Of a stretch of DNA of 51,321 nucleotides, positions 34,269-43,244 are shown piece after piece; positions within the stretch are counted from its first letter, which is position 1, and the number at the start of each line of letters is the position of its first letter. Location of the stretch: contig CACYKX010000003.1 in assembly GCA_902775075.1 (NCBI GenBank), forward strand, positions 1-51,321, read 5' to 3'. The notes beneath the pieces are model-generated. The model searched no databases and was not told the DNA's origin. It was given only the letters and a program-made list of their open reading frames with translations. A program made the translations under genes and the position numbers. The stretch is from an uncultured Prevotellaceae bacterium (GTDB lineage Bacteria > Bacteroidota > Bacteroidia > Bacteroidales > Bacteroidaceae).

Positions 34269-35669
34269 ATGTTTAAAAAAGAAACTTATGTACAGCGCCG
34301 TAATGAGTTGAAAAAACTTATCGGTAGTGGCGTTATCCTTATATTTGGCAATAATGAGTCACCTTGCAATTTCCCAAACAATGGTTATTACCCATTCCGT
34401 CAGGATAGTACTTTCCTGTATTTCTTTGGACAGAATCGTGACGGACTTGTTGGCGTCATTGATGTTGATAATAACACGGAAACTCTAATTGGTGACGACA
34501 TCGATATCGAAGATATTGTATGGTATGGTAGTGTAAATTGCGTAAAAGATCTAGCCGCAGAAGTTGGTGTAGAGGATTCTGCTCCAATGAAAACCCTTAA
34601 GGCTATCTGCAATGATGCAATGAGCAAGAAACGAAAGATTCATTTTCTGCCACCTTATCGCTATGATATCAAGTTACAGATTTTTGATCTTTTGGGCATA
34701 CATCCAAACCAGCAAAAGTTAGAAGCTAGTATGCCTCTTATCCAAGCTGTAGTAAAGATGCGTTCTACCAAGACCGCAGAGGAAATCGAGGAACTGGAAC
34801 GCGCTGCCGTTATCGGATACAAGATGCATACCACTGCCATGAGACTGACTAAGCCTGGAGTAACCGAGAAATTCGTAGGAGGACAAGTTGACGGCATCGC
34901 TAATTCGTATGGAGCCATGGTAAGTTTCCCAACAATATTCTCTCAACATGGCGAAATCATGCACGGCAATCCGAGCCTCAACGTATTAGAAAGCGGGAGG
35001 ATGGCTCTTTGTGACGCTGGTGCGGAGACCGTAAACAATTACTGCTCGGACAACACTCGAACCTATCCCGTAAATGGAAAGTTCACACAGAAACAATTAG
35101 ACATATATAAGGTAGTAGAAGAATGTCACGACATGACTCTGCAACTTGCTAAACCAGGCGTAAAATATGCAGACGTTCATTTCGCTATCTGTCGCAATAT
35201 CTTCAACCGAATGAAGGAACTTGGACTTGCAAAAGGTGACACCGAAGAGGCTGTAAACGCTGGTGCACATGCCATGTTCTTGCCACATGGACTTGGACAT
35301 ATGATGGGTATGGATGTACACGATATGGAAAACCTCGATCAGATCAATGTCGGCTTTGACGAGGAGGTACGTCCTAACCTCGAGCAATTCGGCACCAACT
35401 GCCTACGTATGGGGCGCCGCTTACAAGAAGGTTTTGTCGTAACAGACGAACCTGGTATATATTTTATTCCAGCACTTATCGATGAATGGAGAACCAAGAA
35501 GCATTGTGCAGACTTCCTTAATTTCGACGAACTAGAAAAATACAAAGACTTTGGTGGTATCCGTATCGAAGATGATGTATTAATCACAAAAGACGGATGT
35601 CGATTCATCGGTAAAGACAGAATACCTTATCATCCACAAGATGTTGAGGATTTCATGAGCAATAATTAA
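34269..35669 (+). CDS. pepP: Xaa-Pro aminopeptidase (M24B)
   Basis: Removes the N-terminal residue before proline. 466 residues with an N-terminal creatinase-like domain (1-170) and a C-terminal pita-bread M24 domain. Metal ligands seen: Asp in DAGAETVNNYCSDNTRTYPV (two Asp), His in HGLGHMMGMDVHD, Glu in TDEPGIYF and Glu in GGIRIEDDVLIT. Cytosolic, no signal peptide. 34 bp precede the next gene, a C1 peptidase, so the two may be co-transcribed. Confidence 0.93.
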   Translation: MFKKETYVQRRNELKKLIGSGVILIFGNNESPCNFPNNGYYPFRQDSTFLYFFGQNRDGLVGVIDVDNNTETLIGDDIDIEDIVWYGSVNCVKDLAAEVGVEDSAPMKTLKAICNDAMSKKRKIHFLPPYRYDIKLQIFDLLGIHPNQQKLEASMPLIQAVVKMRSTKTAEEIEELERAAVIGYKMHTTAMRLTKPGVTEKFVGGQVDGIANSYGAMVSFPTIFSQHGEIMHGNPSLNVLESGRMALCDAGAETVNNYCSDNTRTYPVNGKFTQKQLDIYKVVEECHDMTLQLAKPGVKYADVHFAICRNIFNRMKELGLAKGDTEEAVNAGAHAMFLPHGLGHMMGMDVHDMENLDQINVGFDEEVRPNLEQFGTNCLRMGRRLQEGFVVTDEPGIYFIPALIDEWRTKKHCADFLNFDELEKYKDFGGIRIEDDVLITKDGCRFIGKDRIPYHPQDVEDFMSNN

Positions 35670-35703
35670 TATTAATAATATAAAGAAAATAGAGATTTTA
35701 TTT

Positions 35704-36906
35704 ATGAGAAAAGTATTAGCCATCGCCCTTATGGCATTATGTGCTACTGGGGTCAACGCAAAAGCTGTAAAGGACTCAGTGAACAAGAATAAACCAGTTT
35801 TTACTGTGATCAAGGAGAACCCTATCACAAGTATTAAAGACCAGAATAGAAGTGGTACCTGCTGGGATTATTCTACCTTAAGTTTCTTTGAGAGTGAAAT
35901 TCTGAAAAAGACAGGTAAGACATATGACCTTTGCGAAATGTTTGTTGCCAACAAGACATATCTCGACCGCGCTATCATGGCAGTCCGTATGCATGGTGAT
36001 GTAAGTTTCTCTGAAGGTGGTTCTAGCTATGATCCATTGTACTGTATTCAGCACTATGGTATCATTCCAGAGAATGCCATGCCATTACCAGGTACTCTTT
36101 ATGGTGACTCTCTTGCAAACTTCTCAGAGTTCTTCTCTGTACTTACTCCATACGTTGAGAGCGTAGCAAAAAGCAAGCAGAGTAAACTGTCTCCGGCATG
36201 GAAAACAGGTCTTCAGGGAATCCTTGATGCATATCTTGGCAAATGCCCAGAGAAGTTTACCTATCAGGGCAAACAGTACACTCCAAAGAGTTTCGCTGCA
36301 AGTCTAGGACTTGATTGGAATGATTATGTAAGTTTCACTTCATATACACACCATCCATTCTGGTCTCAGTTTGCTGTCGAAGTACAGGACAACTGGCGCT
36401 GGCCTTTGAGCTACAATGTTCCTATGGAGGATCTTTGCAAAATTATCGACAATGCCATCATGAACGGTTATACTGTAGCTTGGGGTGGTGACGTAACAGA
36501 GGATGGTTTCACCCGTACAGGTCTTGGTATCGCATACGACCAGAAGAAAGTTCGCTCTATGGCTGGTACAGATATGGACCACTGGTTCAAACTCTCTAAG
36601 ACTGCTAAAAAGGAGAAACTTGATTCTCTTGGTGTAAATGCTCCTGAAATCACTCCTACACAGCAGATGCGTCAGGATGCATTCGATAATTGGGAAACAA
36701 CCGACGACCATGGTATGCACATCTATGGTATCGCTAAAGATCAGAATGGTCGCGAATACTATATGGTAAAGAACTCATGGGGTGAAAGCGGTGACTACAA
36801 AGGTGTTTGGTATATGACCAAGAACTTCGTAGCTTACAAGACTATGGACTTCATGGTAAATAAGAATGCTGTACCAAAGGACATTCGCAAAAAACTTGGA
36901 CTCTAA
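35704..36906 (+). CDS. Secreted C1-family cysteine peptidase (bleomycin hydrolase/PepC-like)
   Basis: 400 residues with a signal peptide (residues 1-20, ending VNAKA). The catalytic triad is visible: Cys in DQNRSGTCWDYS (near residue 57, with Gln just before), His in DDHGMHIYG and Asn in VKNSWGE. This is the C1B aminopeptidase C pattern, but exported, whereas PepC is cytosolic. It may trim host or dietary peptides in the periplasm or outside. A strong terminator follows. Confidence 0.9.
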   Translation: MRKVLAIALMALCATGVNAKAVKDSVNKNKPVFTVIKENPITSIKDQNRSGTCWDYSTLSFFESEILKKTGKTYDLCEMFVANKTYLDRAIMAVRMHGDVSFSEGGSSYDPLYCIQHYGIIPENAMPLPGTLYGDSLANFSEFFSVLTPYVESVAKSKQSKLSPAWKTGLQGILDAYLGKCPEKFTYQGKQYTPKSFAASLGLDWNDYVSFTSYTHHPFWSQFAVEVQDNWRWPLSYNVPMEDLCKIIDNAIMNGYTVAWGGDVTEDGFTRTGLGIAYDQKKVRSMAGTDMDHWFKLSKTAKKEKLDSLGVNAPEITPTQQMRQDAFDNWETTDDHGMHIYGIAKDQNGREYYMVKNSWGESGDYKGVWYMTKNFVAYKTMDFMVNKNAVPKDIRKKLGL

Positions 36907-36922
36907 TCCATAATCGGCATAT

Positions 36923-36959
36923 AAAAAAGCGCAAAACTTTCGTAGTTTTGCGCTTTTTT
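36923..36959 (+). terminator. Terminator after the C1 peptidase
   Basis: 16-bp perfect stem AAAAAAGCGCAAAACT / AGTTTTGCGCTTTTTT with a 5-base loop. Confidence 0.93.
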
Positions 36960-36995
36960 TGTTACCTTTACACGCAGAAATAAAAAAAATCTAAA

Positions 36996-38726
36996 ATGCA
37001 TTTTAAATGGAAGTACTCAACACCTTCATCTGAGCAAGATGTACAAGCCAAAGAATTAGGTACGAAGTTAGGTATCAGTCCTATCTTGGCACAACTTCTG
37101 ATTAAACGCGGAATTACTACAGAATCGGCTGCAAAAAGATTTTTCCGCCCACAATTAGCAGACCTCATCAATCCCTTTTTGATGAAGGATATGGACATCG
37201 CCGTTGACCGCCTCAATGATGCTATGGGACGCAAAGAACGTATTATGGTATATGGAGACTACGATGTTGATGGGTGTACAGCCGTTGCCCTCGTATATAA
37301 GTTTCTGCAACAATTCTATTCTAACATCGAATATTATATCCCGGACCGTTATGATGAGGGATATGGTGTGAGTAGAAAAGGTATAGACTATGCAAAAGAA
37401 AAAGGTGTAAAACTAATCATAATTCTAGACTGTGGCATCAAAGCTATCGATGAGATAGCATATGCTAAGAGTTTAGGAATAGACTTTATCATCTGCGACC
37501 ATCATGTTCCAGATGAAATCATGCCGGACGCTGTGGCTATTCTTAATCCAAAGCGCCCTGATGACACATTTCCCTTCAAACATCTTTGCGGATGCGGTGT
37601 AGGATTTAAATTCATGCAGGGATTCGCTAAGAACAATGGCATCCCTTTTTCGCGTCTTATCCCACTACTCGACTTCTGTGCAGTAGCAATAGCAGCCGAT
37701 ATCGTACCTGTAGAGGACGAGAACCGTATACTCGCTTTCCATGGACTCAAACAACTCAATCAAAATCCTTCCGTAGGATTAAAAGCCATTATCGATATCT
37801 GTGGACTTAATGGAAGGGAAATTTCCATGAGTGACATCGTTTTTAAGATTGGTCCTCGCATCAATGCTTCCGGACGCATGGAAAATGGAAAAGAAAGTGT
37901 CGATTTGCTTGTAGAGAAAGATTTTAGTTCTGCTCTGAGAATGGGAAAGCATATCAATGAGTACAACGAACAACGGAAGGATATTGATAAACAGATGACA
38001 GAAGAGGCCAATCAAATTGTCAGTAGATTAGACTCACAAGCTCATCGTTCTTCCATTGTACTATATGACGAAGGATGGAAGAAAGGTGTAATTGGCATCG
38101 TCGCATCACGATTAACAGAAATATACTTCCGACCAACTGTAGTTATTACCCGAGATGGAGAACTGGCCACAGGATCTGCACGCAGCGTAACAGGATTTGA
38201 TGTTTACTCTGCTATCAAGAGTTGCCGAGATTTACTTATCAATTTCGGAGGACATACCTATGCAGCTGGTCTGACACTTAAATGGGAGAACATCCATGAA
38301 TTCAGGGAAAGATTCCAAAAATATGTGGAGGAACATATCGAACCTGAACAAACAGAAGCAACACTTGATATCGATGCCGTAATAGACTTTAAAGATATTA
38401 CCAAAAAGTTACATAACGATCTGAAAAAGTTTGCTCCATTTGGTCCTGGTAATCAGAAACCTGTTTTCTGCTCTATAGGTGTCTACGATTATGGTACCAG
38501 CAAAGTTGTTGGACGAGAACAAGAACATATCAAATTAGAACTTGTTGATTCTAAATCTAGCAATATTGTAAATGGTATAGCTTTCGGACAAAGTGCAAGT
38601 GCAAGATATATCAAAAGTAAACGTTCCTTTGATATTGCATACACGATAGAAGATAATGTCTTCAAGCATAACCAAGCACAATTGCAAATCGAGGATATCC
38701 GTCCGAACGAACAACAAGAACTATAA
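36996..38726 (+). CDS. recJ: Single-stranded-DNA exonuclease RecJ
   Basis: 5'-to-3' ssDNA exonuclease of recombination and mismatch repair. 576 residues. Seen: DHH-family motifs YGDYDVDGCTAVAL, LDCGIKAIDEI, ICDHHVPDE (DHH) and KIGPRINASGRM, DHHA1 motif NFGGHTYAAGLTL, and a C-terminal OB-like region. It precedes recQ by 5 bp, so the pair is an operon; the two act together in the RecF pathway. Confidence 0.96.
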   Translation: MHFKWKYSTPSSEQDVQAKELGTKLGISPILAQLLIKRGITTESAAKRFFRPQLADLINPFLMKDMDIAVDRLNDAMGRKERIMVYGDYDVDGCTAVALVYKFLQQFYSNIEYYIPDRYDEGYGVSRKGIDYAKEKGVKLIIILDCGIKAIDEIAYAKSLGIDFIICDHHVPDEIMPDAVAILNPKRPDDTFPFKHLCGCGVGFKFMQGFAKNNGIPFSRLIPLLDFCAVAIAADIVPVEDENRILAFHGLKQLNQNPSVGLKAIIDICGLNGREISMSDIVFKIGPRINASGRMENGKESVDLLVEKDFSSALRMGKHINEYNEQRKDIDKQMTEEANQIVSRLDSQAHRSSIVLYDEGWKKGVIGIVASRLTEIYFRPTVVITRDGELATGSARSVTGFDVYSAIKSCRDLLINFGGHTYAAGLTLKWENIHEFRERFQKYVEEHIEPEQTEATLDIDAVIDFKDITKKLHNDLKKFAPFGPGNQKPVFCSIGVYDYGTSKVVGREQEHIKLELVDSKSSNIVNGIAFGQSASARYIKSKRSFDIAYTIEDNVFKHNQAQLQIEDIRPNEQQEL

Positions 38727-38731
38727 ATCTT

Positions 38732-40633
38732 ATGGCTGATAAATATCTAAAGGTATTACAGCAATACTGGGGCTATCCCGACTTTCGCGGAATTCAAAGG
38801 AATATCATAGAATCTATAGGCGAAGGACGGGATACGCTTGGACTTATGCCTACAGGTGGAGGTAAATCTATCACTTTCCAGGTTCCTGCACTTGTCAAGG
38901 AGGGAGTCTGCATCGTCATCACTCCTCTAATCGCATTAATGAAAGATCAAGTTGCACATCTATGTGAAAGGGGAATACAAGCTGATGCGATATACTCAGG
39001 ACGTACCAGACAAGAAATAGTACAGGTACTGGAAAATTGCATCTTTGGTGGCGTCAAAATACTCTATGTATCACCAGAGCGACTATCTTCGGAATTATTT
39101 CAGAAGAAGTTCTCCCACATGAAGGTTAGCTTCATCACTGTTGATGAAGCTCATTGCATTTCTCAATGGGGATATGATTTTCGACCATCTTACTTAAGCA
39201 TCTCTGATATTAGAAAGCTCAAGCCTGATGCACCGATATTAGCTCTGACAGCAACAGCTACTCCAGATGTTGTAGAAGACATACAAGACCGATTAGGTTT
39301 TAAGGAAAAGAATGTCTTCAAGATGAGTTTCTACCGGAAGAACCTAGCCTACGTTGTTCGCAACAGTTCGGATAAATTCCAAGAATTGGTTCATATTTTA
39401 CGCTCTGTTCCTGGCTCATCTATTGTATATGTGCGTTCTAGAAAAAGATGCAAGGAAATATCAAATGCACTAAATGACTCTGGAATATCTGCAACCTTCT
39501 ATCATGCAGGGCTAGATTCTGTAACAAAGGATGAACGGCAAGACAAATGGCAACACGATGAAGTACGTACCATGGTCGCTACCAATGCCTTTGGTATGGG
39601 TATCGACAAACCGAACGTACGGGTTGTCATACATATAGATTGTCCAGATTCTTTGGAGGCTTATTTCCAAGAAGCGGGTCGTGCAGGACGTGACGGCGAA
39701 AAGGCATACTCTGTATTACTCTACAATGATGGAGATAAACGTAAACTAGAAAAAAGAATCATCGATTCTTTTCCTACCAAAGAATATATTGCTGATGTCT
39801 ACGAACATCTTGCCTATTTTTATCAGATCGGTATAGGAAGCGGAAAAGGAAGAACATTTGAGTTTAACATAGAAAAGTTCTGTTTCACTTATAAATATTT
39901 TCCAATTCCTGTAGACTCAGCTCTAAGGATTTTAGAACGCTCGGGGTATATTCATTACGAAAGTGATCCTGATGACAATGCTCGTGTCATGTTCAAACTA
40001 ACAAGAGAAGACTTATATTGTCTCAGAACAACGAATCCTGACGAGGAGAACGTAATTACTACCCTACTACGCCTATACGGAGGTTTATTCACAGACTATG
40101 CTTATATCGATGAAAGTATGATTGCTATGCAAGCAGGAGTTGATAAGCAACAATTATATCTTATTCTAAAGAGCCTCTCAAATAGAAAGATAATAGACTT
40201 TATCCCTCGTAAGAAAATACCATATATCACTTATCTTCAAAGGAGAGAGGACGGAAGCAACATTTTTATATCTCATGAGGTATATGAAGAACGTAAGGAA
40301 CAGTATATCCGACGAATCCGAAGTATAGAAGCATATGCAAAGAATGATCATGTTTGTCGCTCCAGACAATTATTACGATATTTTGGCGAAGAAAATGATG
40401 AAGACTGCAAAAAATGTGATGTCTGCTTGTCAAACGTGTCCGAAAATGTCCAAGAAGATCGTCTTACAACAGGAAGAAATAAGATCATGGAACTTTTAAA
40501 CCATAAGGAAGTCACCTTAAAGGATATTGAATCAATAGAACTACCTAGAGATATTATCGATAATGCACTACAACAACTTGTCGATGAAAACATCATAGCC
40601 ATTGAGGGTTCTCAAGTCATCCTCATTCATTAA
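38732..40633 (+). CDS. recQ: ATP-dependent DNA helicase RecQ
   Basis: 3'-to-5' helicase of recombination repair. 633 residues. Seen: Walker A MPTGGGKS, DEAH box TVDEAHCISQWGYDFRPSY, motif IV-VI including NAFGMGIDKPNVR and QEAGRAGRDG, the zinc-binding cluster CRSRQLLRYFGEENDEDCKKCDVCLSN, and a winged-helix RQC tail. It stops before an HRDC domain, so it is a short-form RecQ. Co-transcribed with recJ. Confidence 0.96.
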   Translation: MADKYLKVLQQYWGYPDFRGIQRNIIESIGEGRDTLGLMPTGGGKSITFQVPALVKEGVCIVITPLIALMKDQVAHLCERGIQADAIYSGRTRQEIVQVLENCIFGGVKILYVSPERLSSELFQKKFSHMKVSFITVDEAHCISQWGYDFRPSYLSISDIRKLKPDAPILALTATATPDVVEDIQDRLGFKEKNVFKMSFYRKNLAYVVRNSSDKFQELVHILRSVPGSSIVYVRSRKRCKEISNALNDSGISATFYHAGLDSVTKDERQDKWQHDEVRTMVATNAFGMGIDKPNVRVVIHIDCPDSLEAYFQEAGRAGRDGEKAYSVLLYNDGDKRKLEKRIIDSFPTKEYIADVYEHLAYFYQIGIGSGKGRTFEFNIEKFCFTYKYFPIPVDSALRILERSGYIHYESDPDDNARVMFKLTREDLYCLRTTNPDEENVITTLLRLYGGLFTDYAYIDESMIAMQAGVDKQQLYLILKSLSNRKIIDFIPRKKIPYITYLQRREDGSNIFISHEVYEERKEQYIRRIRSIEAYAKNDHVCRSRQLLRYFGEENDEDCKKCDVCLSNVSENVQEDRLTTGRNKIMELLNHKEVTLKDIESIELPRDIIDNALQQLVDENIIAIEGSQVILIH

Positions 40634-40649
40634 ATTATACATAAAAAAT

Positions 40650-40680
40650 GAGGATGACTCTCTCACGAGAACCATCCCCC
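40650..40680 (-). terminator. Terminator after ilvC
   Basis: GGATG/CATCC plus TCTC/GAGA arms form an interrupted hairpin; the minus strand continues with six T (40648-40643 region). It lies about 25 bp past the ilvC stop, facing recQ. Confidence 0.75.
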
Positions 40681-40704
40681 CAAACATTATGTACGAGAAA
40701 AAAA

Positions 40705-41757
40705 TTAGTCTTCACCATCATACTCTGGACGAAGCTTACGAACAGTTTCACCTGCACGCCACATTTCCATATCATGCATAGCTTTAAGTTCTGCATTAAG
40801 TTTAACACGATAATCAGCTTCAGAGTTTTTATCAATTGAAATCTGTGCTTCATTACCAGTCTTAACTGATAAGTACAACCATTCCATTACAGGCTTGATA
40901 GCCTCACGGAAACGAGGAGCCCAATCAAGAGCACCACGCTGTGCTGTTGTAGAACAGTTTGCATACATCCAATCCATACCCTTTTCACCAAATAGAGGCA
41001 TCAAACTCTGAGTCAACTCCTCAACAGTTTCATTAAATGCCTCCGATGGAGAATGTCCATGCTCACGAAGTACTTCATACTGAGCTTCCAACAAGCCCTC
41101 GATAGCACCCATCAATGAGCCACGCTCACCAGTCAAGTCTGATGTTGCCTCACGCTGGAAAGTAGTCTTGAACAAATAACCTGCACCAATACCAATACCG
41201 AATGCAATAGTTTTGTTTTCTGCATTTCCTGAAGCATCCTGATAAACTGCGTATGAGCAATTCAATCCACGACCTTCCTGGAACATTGTACGAAGTGATG
41301 TACCAGAGCCCTTAGGAGCAACCATGATTACATCAATATCCTTTGGAGGTACTACACCAGTACGATCTTGCCAGTTAATAGCGAAACCATGAGAATAATA
41401 TAATGTCTTACCTGCAGTAAGATACTTCTTAATCTGTGGCCATACTGCTATTTGACCTGCATCAGAAAGCAACATACAAATAATAGTACCTTTTTGAACA
41501 GCTTCTTCAATGGAAAATAAAGTCTTTCCTGGGACCCAACCATCAGCAACGGCTTTTTCATAAGTCTTACCCTGTCGCTGACCCACAATCACGTTGAACC
41601 CATTATCTCGAAGGTTACAAGCCTGACCTGGACCCTGAATACCATAGCCAATGACTGCAATCGTTTCATTTTTCAGAACTTCACGTGCTTTCTCTAATGA
41701 GAACTCTTTGCTGGTGACAACTGTTTCAATTACGCCACCAAAATTCATTTGTGCCAT
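40705..41757 (-). CDS. ilvC: Ketol-acid reductoisomerase
   Basis: NADPH-dependent isomeroreductase, the second common step of valine/isoleucine synthesis. 350 residues. Seen: Rossmann IAVIGYGIQGPGQACNLRDNGFNVIVGQRQG, DIDVIMVAPKGSGTSLRTMF, GSLMGAIEGLLEAQYEVL, EAFNETVEELTQSLMPLFGEKGMDWMYANCSTTAQRGALDW with the catalytic Glu/Asp. Last gene of the ilv cluster, with its own promoter and a leader holding two palindromes. Confidence 0.97.
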   Translation of the reverse strand: MAQMNFGGVIETVVTSKEFSLEKAREVLKNETIAVIGYGIQGPGQACNLRDNGFNVIVGQRQGKTYEKAVADGWVPGKTLFSIEEAVQKGTIICMLLSDAGQIAVWPQIKKYLTAGKTLYYSHGFAINWQDRTGVVPPKDIDVIMVAPKGSGTSLRTMFQEGRGLNCSYAVYQDASGNAENKTIAFGIGIGAGYLFKTTFQREATSDLTGERGSLMGAIEGLLEAQYEVLREHGHSPSEAFNETVEELTQSLMPLFGEKGMDWMYANCSTTAQRGALDWAPRFREAIKPVMEWLYLSVKTGNEAQISIDKNSEADYRVKLNAELKAMHDMEMWRAGETVRKLRPEYDGED

Positions 41758-41775
41758 ATTACAAATTCTTTAATT

Positions 41776-41793
41776 GCGATCATCGATGATCGC
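41776..41793. promoter_or_regulatory. 18-bp perfect palindrome in the ilvC leader
   Basis: GCGATCATCGATGATCGC, ending 18 bp before the ilvC ATG. It could form an RNA stem near the ribosome site or bind a dimeric regulator. A second inverted repeat (AATTGTG/CACAATT, 41816-41835) lies near the transcription start. Confidence 0.75.
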
Positions 41794-41843
41794 GGTTCTA
41801 ACGTTATATTTATTCAATTGTGTTCGCTCACAATTTCTAAGTG

Positions 41844-41874
41844 CAAATATAATAATTTCTAACTAAACAACAAA
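41844..41874 (-). promoter_or_regulatory. Promoter of ilvC
   Basis: Minus-strand TTTG (41874-41871), 19 bases, TATATTTG (41851-41844). Leader of about 80 nt. It shows that ilvC can be expressed apart from the rest of the cluster. Confidence 0.75.
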
Positions 41875-41882
41875 ATTTTCTA

Positions 41883-42656
41883 TCACTTTTTTACGAATTT
41901 GAGCAACATTCTTACAACTTCTTGTTCCGTATCATTTTTTTCGTTGCTTTTTGTTATTCTAATTGAATATTCATTATTATTTTCTTGCAAATAGATGTTC
42001 AACTTATCACCTTGATGACTTTCTGCGACATAAGCTATTTCTACCCTTTTTAATTGATGACATCGATAGAAATCCAAATCGAAAAGATCTAGGACGTGCT
42101 CCAGATATTTAATACTATTTATATGACCATTCACATCAACATCATTATAATAGGTATCAATAGTACGGACAAGTTTCACATCTCCATCCAATTTCACTCT
42201 GGAACTTTTGGCAATCGGACATTCCTTATCTTTTTCTATGTATTTCTCGATAAGTCCATCATGAATAGCCAATATATCTGTAGGCTGTCGCGTATCTGTA
42301 TCTATCATTGCCCAAACACTACGACCATAGCCATAGACTTTTGTATTATCTCTACTTACGACTTTGAAATTTCTACTTGTAAAGAATTTCATGGTCCCTT
42401 CTACCCAAGTTTCAATACTGAACTTATCGTAAGCCGATGGCATATCTTCCATTTCTATTGCCAATCGACTAAGAACCCAAGTCTTATGTATAGGATTCAA
42501 ATAACTTATTCCATATCCGCGATCGTTACTATGAAAATCTGCAGCATTAAGCATTAGATTTCCTAGATACCCCATCATCAGATGATGAGAGAAATCACAA
42601 TGGAATGGTTCTGACAAAAAATCGTATCGTCCAATTTTTGATAATAGCTCGCACAT
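41883..42656 (-). CDS. Acyl-ACP thioesterase (FatA-like, hotdog fold)
   Basis: Releases fatty acids from acyl carrier protein. 257 residues with two hotdog halves: N-terminal half with HLMMGYLGNLMLNAADFHSNDRGYG and C-terminal half with YNDVDVNGHINSIKYLEHVLD, where Asn and His match the FatA active-site pattern. No signal peptide. It lies between ilvN and ilvC, as I recall for other Bacteroidetes. The link may be through branched-chain acyl chains, since BCAA intermediates prime iso-fatty acids; that is inference. Confidence 0.85.
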   Translation of the reverse strand: MCELLSKIGRYDFLSEPFHCDFSHHLMMGYLGNLMLNAADFHSNDRGYGISYLNPIHKTWVLSRLAIEMEDMPSAYDKFSIETWVEGTMKFFTSRNFKVVSRDNTKVYGYGRSVWAMIDTDTRQPTDILAIHDGLIEKYIEKDKECPIAKSSRVKLDGDVKLVRTIDTYYNDVDVNGHINSIKYLEHVLDLFDLDFYRCHQLKRVEIAYVAESHQGDKLNIYLQENNNEYSIRITKSNEKNDTEQEVVRMLLKFVKK

Positions 42657-42704
42657 ATTATATTTATTATATTACTATTTTTTTTATACCTATTATTATA
42701 TGTA

Positions 42705-43232
42705 TTACTTTTCGTTCAACAACTCACTCACAGGTTCCTCAAAACTACGTGTTACTGCAATTCTTCCACTCCGAGTGTATTGTAACATACAATCAAATTC
42801 TTGCAATCGATGAAATAAATCTGCGATGTCTTCTGTCAAACCAGCAAGGAGCACCGTACTATAGGTTGGATTTACTTCCATCATTCTAGCATCATGTCTA
42901 CGAATCGTACGAGAAATCTCAGGATTATCCAACAGTTTAGGAGTCGATATTTTAAAAAGGGCTACCTCATGAATGAAAAGTTCATCATCTGTGTAATAAC
43001 TACTTTTTACAACATCAATCTTCTTCTCTATAGCCTTATTAATCTTATTGATTTGCTCTTCATTACTCCATACCGTTATGGTATATTTGTGTATACCATT
43101 GATACTACTGGCAGATACATTCAAACTCTCGATGTTTACTTGTCTACGAGTAAAGACTGCTGTAATTTGATTTAGGATACCAGCGATATTTTCCGAGTAA
43201 ACCAGTAATGTATATAATTTCTTATTTTCCAT
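42705..43232 (-). CDS. ilvN: Acetolactate synthase small (regulatory) subunit
   Basis: Regulatory subunit that binds the large subunit and confers feedback inhibition by valine. 175 residues. The N-terminal ACT domain (LYTLLVYSENIAGILNQITAVFTRRQVNIESLNVSAS) is clear, followed by the C-terminal domain with VALFKISTP and LAGLTEDIADLFHRLQEFDCMLQYTRSGRIAVTR. It follows ilvB by 12 bp. Confidence 0.95.
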   Translation of the reverse strand: MENKKLYTLLVYSENIAGILNQITAVFTRRQVNIESLNVSASSINGIHKYTITVWSNEEQINKINKAIEKKIDVVKSSYYTDDELFIHEVALFKISTPKLLDNPEISRTIRRHDARMMEVNPTYSTVLLAGLTEDIADLFHRLQEFDCMLQYTRSGRIAVTRSFEEPVSELLNEK

Positions 43233-43244
43233 ATCAAAACTCTT

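Noticed and set aside
41816..41835. Sequence resembling the E. coli lac operator (AATTGTG...CACAATT)
   Set aside because: The half-sites match only partly and the spacing is different. No LacI-like gene is nearby. Kept only as an inverted repeat.
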